Notes: generated by a model not told the origin, from the letters alone. DNA of 64,000 bases from Bryum argenteum (GCA_037043015.1 CM073321.1:43234420-43298419); one strand, 5' to 3'. Shown: positions 21,036 through 31,589, numbered from the stretch's first letter. Program-made: numbers and translations.

Positions 21036-22581
21036 ATGAGTAAATCCAAAAAGCACCAGGAGGGACAACGAACATGGGATCTTGATGCCCCCGAAACATT
21101 TGCACCAGACCTTAGTATGCAACAACCTAGTGGAAGTGGAGGCCATCAAAAGAAGAGGAGACACCCAAAAGAAGTTTCTCCCGGATTCCCAACATCAGAT
21201 TATACTAGGTTTGCGGAAAAAGCATGTTTGGATTGGTATGAGGAAATGGAGGCTCAATTCCTAGAGCACAACTACTTGAAGAATGTTAGCACGGGCAAAG
21301 GGAGACTGAAGAAGAAATTGGAGGCGGTAATTTTGAAGGCCATGGCGGAATCGGATGAATTCCAAGATGTGGATTATCATTCGCAGTACCAATTGTGGAA
21401 GGATAATACAATTGAACAATGCATCTTCAATGTAAAGGAGTTGTGGAAGAAGCGATTTGGACAGAGGCGTCTAACACAAGAGGAGGACCGGTTTAAACGC
21501 AAGATGGATTGGTGGCAACTCTATGTCCAAAAGCTTAGCAAAAATAAAACCCGAGGGATGTCATGGAAAAAAACCGCTTTGCGCGCCACATTTGAACGAG
21601 ACACGGGGTCGGGGGTGGTGTGGATTCCTCAAGACGCTACGATAGAAGCTCTATCAGCCCGCGACATGGAGGGAGGCTATGGACTGGTGCGGAAGGTGAA
21701 GATTGTTGGAGTAGACGACGTTCCAGGTAATATCGAGTTTGCAGCAAAGCTTTTCAAGAATATGAATATTCAGAAGAGGAGGATAGAGACTGCAGCAGAA
21801 GCTCTTGTATGTCCTTTGAATCATCCAGGAATTATCAAGTTTTGGGCGTTGCATACAAGGACATTCGAAGCTTACTCATATTGGTGGAATGGAGGATCAC
21901 TACACATTGAAGTTAGATGAGAAGGTCGGCGACCAACATCTTCACTGGTCGAAAGTAAAGGAAGTTCCAAGTCTCACTTAAGAGGAGGCTTTCAGAATTA
22001 GCCTTTTCCGTCAGCATAGGATGAAGTTAGCTTGGACTTTAGTGTACATCATGAATCTAGTGCATAAGACAGGAGTACTTCACAACGACCTATCCCCCTC
22101 GAACATACTATTGCATTTCCCAACTGTCGGAGAAGACAAGATTTCTATTGGAGTGTGTGACTGGGGGATGTCATCTCGTATAGTAGAACAACAGTCTTCA
22201 CGTTACGGATACCAGACGAAGAAGAAAAAAGAAGAAGATATGGCACGTCGATGGTGGGTGGCGCCCGAGATGTTCTATACTTATGGACCTGAAAGTTTTG
22301 ATACAAATTTGAACGTCCAGGAACTTCGACATCAAACCACAGTAGCATCAGATTCGTATGCGGTTGGCAAGCTCATCCAGCTGATTAGTGTGCAAAACGA
22401 ATTCGACGAAGAATTATTTTCGAATTCGACGGTGCGAGAATCATTCCTATCAAAAGTGTTATCACTGACCAGACATGAATCGGAGAAGAGAATGACCTGT
22501 GGGGAGGTAGTGAACCGCTTGATGGGAAAACCATATCATATGCTTCCACCAGAGTCTGTATTTAGAGAGGACAGTTATTAG
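21036..22581 (+). CDS. Protein-kinase-like gene with N-terminal Trp-rich module
   Basis: From the ATG at 21036 (MSKSKKHQ) a frame of about 294 codons runs to 21920; the kinase C-lobe continues one base over from 22021 to 22581. The N-terminal part (FAEKACLDWYEEM ... QCIFNVKELWKKRFG ... RKMDWWQLYV) parallels the WCHI module in layout, but the similarity is weak and the WCHI words are missing. Kinase landmarks are GYGLVRKVKIV (glycine loop, poor), FAAKLFK (VAIK lysine), LHNDLSPSN (HRDLKPxN with Asn for Arg and Ser for Lys), VCDWGMS (DFG as DWG) and VAPEMF (APE). The frame changes at about 21.89 kb, and one TAA at about 21.98 kb lies in the second frame. The HND and DWG changes keep both catalytic Asp, so the fold could have been active. 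The gene is decayed or mis-read. Confidence 0.68.
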
Positions 22582-22980
22582 TTTATAATATTTGTATATC
22601 TTCTTGCAATTCATAGACTCCTATGGATGACCATCTCACGTCATTGAGTGCTCATTTAGCCATGTAATTCACAAATTATACTTGCAATATATACAATCTA
22701 CTTTGTGACATATTGTTCCAGATCTAATAGATTTTTGCAACTCTTATAATTATGTTCCCTTTATACACTAGTCACATATGTATGTCACCACATTTTTTGT
22801 TACATGAGTTTCAAACCTCATGGTTGATGTTAGCCTTTTCTTCACCGGTTCGTGGATTGTTGTAATTTGTTTCATCTTAAATTCTTAATGCTTCATCTAC
22901 GTTTGGATAACGCGAACGGAAGAATTTTGGGTAATGTTGGATAGCAAAATGACTTATTCTACTCGGGGGAAGCCTCCAAT
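22582..22980. other. 3' flank of the kinase-like gene
   Basis: AT-rich, no gene seen. The stretch contains several TATAAT- and AATATA-like words but nothing that can be assigned. Confidence 0.45.
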
Positions 22981-22984
22981 GCAA

Positions 22985-23035
22985 GGCGACCCTAGGCGAC
23001 CACCGGTCCAGCCGAGGCGACCGCCGGTCCAGTCC
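22985..23035. repeat. Three copies of GGCGACC(A/G)CCGGTCCAG
   Basis: Two good copies and one short one (AGGCGACCCTAGGCGACCACCGGTCCAG...GGCGACCGCCGGTCCAG, here broken by unique bases) lie between the kinase-like gene and the foldback block. The sequence is that of the arrays at 14.4, 15.9 and 20.5 kb. Confidence 0.8.
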
Positions 23036-23218
23036 TACGTGGCGTAGTCGCGAATCGTATTGCTGAGTTGTACACACCACGTGGCAGCCACGTAGGATGC
23101 AACGTGGACAAGGTAAATCAAAGGTAAAAAAAGATTCTGTAGATTCTATTAGACATTCTGAGGCTCAATGTCTGTCTGACATGTCGTGTCTGTCTGACGT
23201 CCAACAGTGTCTAATAAG

Positions 23219-23480
23219 ACAACCCTGTGAGCGGGGTGAGGATGAGGGTGGGGTGAGTGGGGGGAGTAGGGATGAGAGGGGGGGTGAGGGTGGGTGGGGT
23301 GAGGATGAGGGGGGAGTGAGGATGAAAGGGGAGGTGAGGATGAAAGGGGGGTGAGGATGAGAGGGGGGTGAGGATGAGGAGGCGTGTGAGGAGGGAGGAG
23401 AAGGCAAGAAAGGGAGGAATGGGGAGAGAAGGGGAGGGATGAGGAGAGAAGGGGAGGAAGTGGAGGAAGTGGAGGAGGAG
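23219..23480. repeat. G-rich minisatellite GGGTGAGGATGA, left arm, first segment
   Basis: Dozens of GGTGAGGATGAGGGG-type units follow each other on the plus strand with almost no C or T. Frequent runs of three to six G make G-quadruplex formation likely. Similar segments lie at 23.93-24.10 kb, 24.53-24.72 kb and 24.83-24.94 kb. Confidence 0.85.
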
Positions 23481-23482
23481 TG

Positions 23483-23690
23483 GAATGATGGTCAATCCAA
23501 TCATTGGAAATCCAAACATTCCCCCACTATATCCGGGATACTATAAATCTCGGCTTTAATGAGGGAATTTTTGGATTTGTTTTCCCATTAATGATGCTTG
23601 TTTGCAAAACATAAGATTGGTGAGAGAGATGACAAAAACATTTGCAAAAGTTTTCGAAAAACTACGTGTGGTGGGTGAGAGGGGAGGGGC
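23483..23690. repeat. MITE-like hairpin unit, copy 1 of a 703-bp direct repeat
   Basis: This segment recurs almost base for base at 24186-24375 and in part at 25125-25220. Within it AAATCCAAACATTCCC and, after about 40 bp, its inverted partner GGGAATTTTTGGATTT (GGGATTGTTTGGATTT in copy 2) make a stem, and CCGGGAT/CTCGGCTT adds to it. The downstream part (AAGATTGGTGAGAGAGATG and on) is shared by copies 1 and 2 only. Confidence 0.75.
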
Positions 23691-23935
23691 GGATTACGGG
23701 GAGGGGCGGGTTACGGGTGGAGGGGCGGGTTATGGGGGGGAGGGATGGGCGGGTACCATGGGGGTAGGGCGGGTACCGGGCGGTAGAACGGGGTAATAGG
23801 GGGGTAGGGCGGGTACCGGGGGTAGGGCGGATACCGGGAGAGATAGGGCGCATATCGGGAGGTAGGACGCATACCGGGGGGGTAGGGTGTATACCGGGGG
23901 GTAGGGCGGGACGCATACCGGGGGGGTAGGGCGGA
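23690..23935. repeat. GGGTAGGGCGGGTACCGGG minisatellite
   Basis: A 20-30 bp unit GGGTAGGGCGGgTACCGGG is repeated about ten times, with the palindrome GGTACC or GGATACC in most units. Two further blocks of the same unit occur at 24.43-24.52 kb and 24.70-25.05 kb, after each hairpin unit, so the order hairpin, GGTACC units, GGTGAG units is repeated like a higher-order satellite. Confidence 0.8.
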
Positions 23936-24185
23936 GGAGGTAAGGGGGAGTGAGGGGAGTGAGGGAGAGGGGGTGAGGGGGGTGAAGATGTGGGTGGGGT
24001 GAGGGGGGGTGAGGGTGAGAGGGGGGCGTGAGGGTGAGAGGGGGGCGTGTGGGTGGGGGAGTGAGTATGAGGGGGGAGGGCGAGGATGAGGGGGCGGGTG
24101 AGGGTGGAGGAGAAGAAAAGAAAGGGAGGAGTGGGGAGAGAAGCGGAGGGAAGAGGAGAGAAGGGGAGGAAGTGGAGGACAAGTC

Positions 24186-24375
24186 GAATGATAGTCAATC
24201 CAATCATTGGAAATCCAAACATTCCCCCACTATATCCGGGATACTCCAAATCCCGGCTTTAATGAGGGATTGTTTGGATTTGCTTATCCCACTAATGATG
24301 CTTGTTTGCAAAACATAAGATTGGTGAGAGAGATGACAAAAACATTTGCAAAAGTTTTCGAAAAACTACGTGGGG
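24186..24375. repeat. MITE-like hairpin unit, copy 2
   Basis: Nearly identical to 23483-23690, including the flanking GGTGAGAGAGATGACAAAAA stretch, which implies recent duplication of a unit of about 703 bp. Confidence 0.8.
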
Positions 24376-25124
24376 TAGGTGAGAGGAGGAGGGGCGGGTT
24401 ACGGTGAGAGGGGCAGATTACGGGGGGAGGGAGGGACGGGTACCATAGGGGGTAGGGCGGGTACCGGGGGAGGTAGGGCGGATACCAGGGGAGGTAGGGC
24501 GGTTATCGGGGGTGATAGGGCGGAGGAGGTAAGGGGGAGTGAGGGAAATGAAGGTGAGGGGGTGAGGGGGGTGAGAGGGGTGACGATGAGGGTGGAGTGA
24601 GGAGGGGGTGAGGTTGAGAGAGGGAAGTGAGGGTGAGAAGGGGGGGTGAGGGTGAGAGGGGGGGATGAGGGTGAGAGGGTGAGGGTGAGAGGGGGGGTGA
24701 GGGTGAGGGGTGGGGTAGGGCGGGTACCGACAGAGGTAGGGCGGATATCGGGGGAGGTAGGGCGGATATTGGGGGAGGTAGGGCGGGTACCAGGGGAGGT
24801 AGGGCGGTTACCGGAGGTGATAGGGCGGAGGAGGTAAGGGGGAGTGAGGGGAATGAAGGTGAGGGGGTGAGGGGGGTGAGGATGAGGGTGGAGTGAGGGG
24901 GGTGAGGGGGGGAGGTGAGGGTGAGAGGTGGGGAAGGGCGGGTACCGGTAGGGGTAGGGTGGTTATTGGCGGGGGTAGGAAGGATACTGGCAGGGGTAGA
25001 ACGGATATCGAGGAGGTAGGGCGGGTACCGGGGGGTAGGGCGGAGGAGGTAAGGGGGAGTGAGGGAAGTGAGGGTGAGGGGGTGAGGGGGGTGAGAGAGG
25101 AGTGGCAATAGAAGAGGAGGGAAT

Positions 25125-25220
25125 GGAAGGAATAGTCAATTTTATAGTAGAAAAGTCAAACATTCCCCCACTATATCCGGGCAAGTCCAAATCCCGGCTT
25201 TAGAGAGGAATGTTTGGACT
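25125..25220. repeat. MITE-like hairpin unit, diverged copy 3
   Basis: Shares CAAACATTCCCCCACTATAT, then CCGGG and AAATCCCGGCTTTA, with the other copies, but the outer arms differ (AAAGTCAAACATTCCC against GGAATGTTTGGACTTC). The arms of this copy still pair with each other, so the change was symmetrical or the copy is an independent insertion. Confidence 0.65.
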
Positions 25221-25430
25221 TCATTACCTTAAAAATACCCGGTAGGTGGAAGAAGGAGCTAAGAAGGGATCCAAGAAAAGAGAGAATTGAAGTTTCCGTA
25301 ATTCCCCCTTTTATTCAAATTTGCCCACTACAAACCAATTCCCCCCTCTATTTCAAAGTCTAGCTACCACATCTCCAAAAAAATGATCTTCTTAAAATGT
25401 GTGCTATTTCTCTCCAATCCCACCTTCAAT

Positions 25431-25710
25431 TATGTTTATTTCATTCTTCTTCCGAATACTATATTACAAATAAATTTATCATCTTAATGGTTTTATCATA
25501 TATTTGATTTTACGATCACAATTTATATTAAGACTAGAGAATATACTGGTGGGTAGTGTTATGTTTATTTCATTCGTCTTCCCAATACTATATTACAAAT
25601 AAATTTATCATCCTAATGGTTTTATCACATATTTGATTTTACGATCACAATTTATATTAAGACAAGAGAATATACTAGTGGTAGTGTTATGTTTATTTCT
25701 ATCCTCTTCA
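25431..25710. repeat. Tandem duplication, unit about 125 bp
   Basis: TATGTTTATTTCATTCTTCT begins a unit at about 25431 that is repeated from about 25557 with a few differences and starts again at about 25688 before diverging. It is AT-rich and has no coding potential. It lies between the G-rich and C-rich arms. Confidence 0.85.
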
Positions 25711-25769
25711 AATAACATTTTATTTAAAAATATTTAAAAATTTTAAACAAAATCTAAAAAACGCCGCAA

Positions 25770-26590
25770 CCCTCCTTACCCCGTCTTACCCCCTCTCGTA
25801 TCCCACCTCTCTCACCATTATCCCTCCCTCTACCTTCCACCTTATCCATCCCCCTACCCCCGCCTTATTCATCCCCCTACCCCGGCTTTTCCTCCCCCTA
25901 CCCTCCCTTATCACTCCCCCTATCCCCCCTCATCCCTCCCCCTACCTCCCTTTATCTCTCACTCTATCCTCTCCCCCCTACTCCTATACCCTCCTTCCCC
26001 TCCATTTACCCTTCCCCCTCCTTTATCCATACTCCCCCTTATCCCTCCCTCTACCCTCTTTACTCCCGTACCCCCACCTCCCCCACCCTACTCCCTCTCT
26101 CCTCCGCCCTACCCCCCCTCATCCGCCCTACCCCCCCTCACCCGCCCTACCCCCCCTTTCCCTACCGCCTTCCTCCTACCCCCGGCATCCGCTCTACTCC
26201 CTGCGCACCCGCCCTACTCCCCGCACACCCGCTCCACTCCCCCCAGCGCACCCGCCCCACCGCCCTCCCAGACTCGCCCCTACCCCTCCGGCACGGCCCC
26301 ACCACCCCCCCCATACCCGCCCCACCTCTTCCCGCACCCGCCCCACCCCCTATTTGCCCCACCCCCGTATTTGCTCCACCCCTCGCACCCCCCCCACCCT
26401 GCACTCCCCCCCTACCCTCCCAGACCCGCCCCACCCCCCATACCCGCCCCACCGCCTACCTACCCACCCCTCCTCCACCTCACCCCCCCACCAATGTCAA
26501 CCGCCCCTCATAAGTTCACCCGCCCCCTCTAAATTCACCCGCCCTGACAAAATTTTACCTACCCTGGCACAACTTCACCCCCCCGGCGCC
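25770..26590. repeat. C-rich minisatellite, right arm of the foldback block
   Basis: Units such as CCGCCCTACCCCCCCTCAT and CACCCGCCCCACCCCC follow each other. Read on the minus strand they match the left-arm units GGGTAGGGCGG. No palindromic GGTACC is present here, so the arm is not a simple copy of the left one. Confidence 0.8.
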
Positions 26591-26622
26591 ACGATGGACT
26601 TACACGTCACATCCTACGTGGC

Positions 26623-27290
26623 TTTTTACTGCAAAGTTTCTTACCCATGAAAAAATTACACGCGTCCTACTATCAAGTTGGGCGGGCACGCCCGTCCGTC
26701 CGAGACAACTTGTATGTGTGTTTTGTCCGCCCGATTGCCTCAACACGCCCGATATGACAACCTTGGTAAGAAGACCCAGAAGAAGATGCCAAACAATAGA
26801 GATACAATCCGATTGAGAATCAGATTCAATCGCAGAAAGGGCTACAGCAGATGGTGATTTTGCAATTGCCTTCAGCTACTGTCGTGCCAATGCTGCTGCA
26901 GCTAGTGAAGATCAGAATTGATCTGACCGTTTAATTTTGCGTAGTAAACGAGAATTTTTTGTTTTTTTGTGTCTAAAGTCTCCGATTGTGCAAGATTACG
27001 TTGGCAACAGAGACTTCAACCTCGCGGACAACTACCACGATCTAGTGGATAACTGCTCTGGTATGTAGAAATCTGAAGATGTTGAGTCGTTAGGTCAACC
27101 AAGTGTCTCTTGGTAGAAGCAGATGAATTGCAAAATTAGAGTAACTACAGTAATTGAGAACAACACATTGACGAAACTTTATCTAATTAGGCACAATCAA
27201 TGGAATCAAATATGAGGTACACTACTTATAAATAATACCTTAAAAAAACATAGCATACTAACATAGAATAAAAATTGCACAAATAAATGT
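26623..27290. other. Non-coding stretch
   Basis: Contains a short self-complementary GGGCGGGCACGCCCGTCC at about 26678. The stretch 26770-27060 shows short in-frame runs but no family or splice pair that I can support. Confidence 0.45.
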
Positions 27291-27299
27291 GCATATAAA

Positions 27300-27468
27300 T
27301 AAGTATAAATATACATATATATATATATACAAATATGAGTATAGAAGTAAAATTCATTATATCTTAATACAGTTATAATTGTTTTTAAGATAAATTTGAA
27401 TACAAATTAAGCATTTATTGTGCTATCTTAATATAGAATAAAAAAATCGTAATTACAGTCCGTACGAG

Positions 27469-27534
<66 letters not shown>

Positions 27535-27945
27535 GATTTATATAAATACAAGTATAGATGTTAAATACATAATATCTTAATCCAATTATAATTGTTTAGA
27601 AGATAAATTTGAATACTAATTATGTATTTATTGTAATATAGAATAAAAAGCGCAATGAAACGCCCATATGAATACAAATATATATGAATATATAAATAAG
27701 ACGTATATATACATGGATACTAGTATAGAAGTTAAATTCATAAAATCTTAATTCAATTATATTTGATTTTAAGATAAATTTGAATACAAATTAGGCATTT
27801 AATGTGCTATTTTACATAGAATTAAAAAAGTGCAATTACATGCCCATATGTTAATTCCATGAAAACTTAGTTCAATTATAGATATTTATAAGATAAGGCC
27901 TAAATTTGACTGCTAATTAAGCTTTCATTGAACCATGTTTTATTC
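27300..27945. repeat. AT-rich satellite-like repeat, four units with an internal (TA)n tract
   Basis: Units at about 27300, 27530, 27690 and (partial) 27850 share GTATAGATGTTAAATAC..A, CTTAAT.CAATTATA, TAAGATAAATTTGAATAC and GCATTTATTGTGCTA. They belong to the family seen at 2.77-3.23 kb. A pure TA tract of about 55 bases lies at 27473-27530. Confidence 0.85.
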
Positions 27946-28615
27946 CTTATGTTTTCAAACTGTCCTCTAGTCCAATAAGAGTATATTTTACTAATATATT
28001 AGAAACAATTACATGCGAAGAAAGAGTGGTTTTTAGATTCATAGATTTTTATTATAACAGCAATGTTCGTATGAATTCCATTTCAAAGGCAAGGAGTACT
28101 GATTTTAAATATTGTATGTAGACCTTATACGCATATTATGCCCTTGCAAATTATTGCTTAAGGTTTAAATTTTAGGGTTTAGGGTCCTCTATTTTTGTTT
28201 GAAATTGAAAAATGATGAAACTCTGTGATATCTTTGGAGTAATTACATATTAAATTCACGCAATCTATGAAGCCTCAAGACTCCAAATTCGATTCCTAGG
28301 CTCTAATTCCATCTTGTGCATTTCCTCGAGTGTAGACTAGAGTTTGGGACCTAACCACGTACAATAAGTCTAAGAAGTGTGGAAACCTAGAATTGCGACT
28401 TAAGTATGTTTATCAACAATTTTATTATTACAATGCTTCAGGAAATTTGTTACTTGGGTACAAATAGGCTCAGTAAACTAGCCAATTCTTACCAAAGTTA
28501 AACCTAAGGCCGGTACTAATATTAGTAACAAAGTTGGGCAATGAAAGCGACATTCAAAAGTACATGTATAAGAAATTTTAGTTGAAGAATATATATTTGA
28601 AATTAAGTAACAAGT
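27946..28615. other. AT-rich stretch, nothing recognised
   Basis: Stops are dense in every frame. No tandem or inverted structure stands out. Confidence 0.5.
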
Positions 28616-31160
28616 GTCGTAACGTGCTTTCCCGATTCGTGCCCGGATAACCCTTTTTCACGGTAAAAGAGGTTTCCTAAACAAGAACCCGAGTATTCGT
28701 TCCACGGAGATCTGTGAAACGCAAACAGCTTCATTTCCATGATTAGCTAACCCGGATTTGTGCTATCCGGGTTCTATCCTATCCCCCTCTGTGCCCTATA
28801 TCCCGTCTCCGGAAGAGTGCCCGGACGGGGAGAGGAGAGGGTGTTTAGTCTTTGTGGTTTAATTTAGCCTCTGTATTCACCTCGGAGGGATTTTCCGGAC
28901 TTAGATAAGTGGGGGATTAGGCCACTTCTCCCGTTGATTAACGTGACCGGAAAGGTCACCGAGACTCTCTCTCTCCTTACCCTGTTAGGAACTTCCCTTA
29001 TACCTCCCTCTACGCCTGGACTCTAAATCCACACGCATGTCACAAAGGTTGGTATCCGGTTCTCCTATGGTCCGGTTATCACAACTTACTACCCGGGTTA
29101 GTAGATCCGGGTTATCGGATCTGGGGATGGTGCGATCGGCCGGAGTTCACCGCTATCACCTACAGACAAACCTGCCTACCCGGACTTCAGCGATCTAGGG
29201 GGACTCAACCGATGGTGTTCTCGGAATCCCTTCCTGGCCGCTGTAATCCCAGACGCTACACGGACAGACCGGACCGAACCCTAAGTGGCAAGTGCCGTTC
29301 GCTAGCCGCACTCCTCCCCTGTCAGCTTCTCTACCTCCCGTACTACTCTCCGTTCAAGGACGGAACCGCTCTCTCTCTTGCCCGGATAGCAAGGGTCCTC
29401 TCGGACTCTGTAAAACACCCCGACCCAGAGACAAGACGGGGAAAAGGAGAAGGACACACAATCGACACACACACACACACACGAGGGAGATGAGAAAGAG
29501 GCGTGCTTGCACCTGGATTAGGGTATTGCAGAATCACAAAGACCCCGAGGGAGTATCCTCCCCTCGGCTAAGAGCGGATCCTCCCGGCATCCCGAGAGGA
29601 CAAAACCCCGTGCTGGGAATCTTTCTAAATCTAGCCTCCGACACTCTAGCGCCATCATTCTCCTATCGCCATAAAGGCACCGAAATCCAACCCTATCTTC
29701 GGCCACCGCATCCGCCTCAATCGACTCGGCCTTGGTTCTTCCCGTCCCGCCCATCCTACTGGGCACCTCGCGATCTCGCGATCTCGGCGGTCTCAACCTT
29801 CTGCGCTCCCAACCCGGGTTGGGAGGTGACCTCCTCCTCCTCGTTCCCCGTCTTACGGAGAGCGAGCGGTATCCTCACTCCCAAGGATCTCGGTGTCTCC
29901 CGAGGAAGGCATCGGGCCGAGGTGTCGGGAGGGCCTCCCGATCTCGGGACCTCGATCAAGTCCTCGTGGATGAGGGGATGATCTCCGCGCGGCGTGCCTT
30001 CCGGGAGGGCCCCGAGATCGAGATGGCTCCAATGGGACGACCGGATCCGGGCGGGGGTGCCTGCAGATCTCTACGCTTGATCCCAGTTGCGGGTGCCGGC
30101 TTCCCTTTCCGGTCTGGTTGGATCGTGGCCTCCGCAGCAGGGTTAGGACTCTGCTTTCGGGGTCCACGGTCCGGTCCGAGAAATGGGAGAGGATTTCTTA
30201 CCTGCAGTATCCTCCTCTGCTTTGCTCGGGAGACCTCCTCCCTGCCGGGAAGCGCCTCGACTACCCGGGTTGCCTGCCTCGACTACCCGGGAAGCCTCGC
30301 CTCGACTACCGGGAGCTCTACCTCGACTACCCGGGAGCCTCTACCTCGGTGCTCTCCGGTAAGTCGCCGAGGATGTGAAGTCCCCTGTCTCCTTGGGGTC
30401 TTCTCCGGGCTCAGCTCGTGGCGGAACGGTTCCTCCATTATCATGTGGTGCGGTGGGCTCCTCCTCCTCGGCCCCGACATCCTCGATCACGGGGTCGCGC
30501 GGATGGGATTATCCTCGGGGAGGAGTGGCGGTGCTCTTGCCCGGCCGGAACCCTCTCCTCGGCTGCGGACGGCGGAGAAACGGGCTCCTCCATAGCCGCG
30601 GGGTCGCGACCACTCTTTCTCGCTCGGACGGCCTCCATGAGACTCGTATGCCCGGGTAGAGGAGGGTTTTCAATCGCTCCCGGTGGGGTGCTTCTCGAGA
30701 GGAAAAGCCTTAGCCATTTCCCCAATGAGGTCCTCATCTCCTCGGGGAGGCTCCTCCATCCTCTCTCTGGGCCTTCACGTACGCGCCGTGTTGTGTCGCC
30801 CGACCCGTTCGTGGCTACGGCCAGCCGCCTTTTCCCGGTTGAGGTATCTGGTTGGAAGAGCTTTTCCTAGAGAGGAGTCAAGCCATGAAGAGCCGCTACG
30901 CGTTATCCGGTCCGCAATGGCCGACCTGATCACGACTAGGCGGGATCTCGGCTCGAAACGAGAGATACAAAGAAAAGAAAATTCAAAAAGGTAGTGCTAC
31001 TCCTACCCCCGTCCACTAAGCCTAAGGATGCTCCCAGGTGGCGGAGTGTTCTGGCCGAGCTAACCTTACCCGGTCATTACCTGGGTAGGCCAGGATATGG
31101 GCGTTTATTTCTCCTAATTAGCTATGACTAACCGCTATCCGGACTTACGTGGGGCAAAAA
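28616..31160. other. GC-rich island of unknown origin
   Basis: The island stands out sharply from AT-rich sequence on both sides. It has many CCGG, CCCGGG and TCCGG words, several long frames open on both strands at once (for example 29732-30595 plus and 30441-30737 minus), and a run of four TCGACTACCCGGG units at 30250-30350. The edges CGTGCCCGGATAACC and, near 31.0-31.15 kb, TTACCCGGTCATTACCTGGG share words, but I cannot show matching terminal repeats. The double-strand openness is typical of high GC and makes any single coding call unsafe. A worn mobile element read from the minus strand is one possibility; a recently transferred piece is another. Confidence 0.4.
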
Positions 31161-31492
31161 CGAAAAAATGAGGTTTGACAACAAGCTTAGAATAGCAAAC
31201 TTTGTATTCATATGTCAACAAGAGTATTTATCAAAGCCAGAATAACTTTCTTGGAGTACTATTCTTTCCAATAAACTAAGTATGTGGAATACTTAGAAGA
31301 AGACTTAAAACTTAACTAAGAATATTAAACTTAGAATACTAAACCTTGAACACCAACTTGCTAAAAGTAATCTAGAAAACTAGAATCTAAACAAAGAATA
31401 CTTAAAATAGTGTATGTGCACCCTTTTAATAAAAGCCAACTTAAATGAAAATGATAGAAAGTATTCTAATATAATTTTTGAAAAAAAAACTT
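31161..31492. other. AT-rich spacer
   Basis: Shows loose repetition of ACTTAGAATACTAAAC-like words (31300-31400), with no gene. Confidence 0.45.
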
Positions 31493-31493
31493 G

Positions 31494-31572
31494 CCATGCC
31501 CATGATCATGTGCATGGGCATGGTCATGTACATGTGTATGCCCGTGCACATGATCATGGGCATGGGCATGAG
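31494..31572. repeat. Strong hairpin built of CATG words
   Basis: CATGCCCATGATCATGTGCA and the segment near 31541-31570 (CCGTGCACATGATCATGGGC) are inverted copies with arms of about 30 bp and a loop of about 12 bp. Both arms are made of CATG, GGGCATG and GATCATG words, so many alternative pairings exist. Confidence 0.85.
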
Positions 31573-31589
31573 TGCAATGATGGGTCATA

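Larger units (their letters stand above)
23087..26622. mobile_element. Large foldback-like block with 13-bp inverted ends
   Basis: GCCACGTAGGATG at 23087-23099 is repeated in exact inverted form at 26610-26622, and the next 15 bases inward remain partly complementary. Inside, 23.22-25.12 kb is G-rich on the plus strand and 25.77-26.59 kb is C-rich, and the two share units in opposite orientation: GTAGGGCGGAGGAG and GGGTAGGGCGGGT on the left correspond to their complements on the right. That is the structure of a foldback or large MITE-like element filled with minisatellite. No target duplication is evident next to the 13-bp ends, and no transposase is inside, so the call is an inference from symmetry. 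Open frames in this block come from repeat composition and are not genes. Confidence 0.5.

Noticed and set aside
23165-25190. Pro/Ser/His-rich and Gly/Arg-rich reading frames
   Set aside because: Strand-asymmetric minisatellite gives open frames by composition. No start context, splice signal or known domain.
27473-27530. (TA)n tract as a special structure
   Set aside because: Simple microsatellite inside the AT satellite, common in plant DNA.
29212-30994. Possible proteins of up to 287 codons in the GC-rich island
   Set aside because: Frames are open on both strands at once and none shows a recognisable motif, so choosing one would be guesswork.
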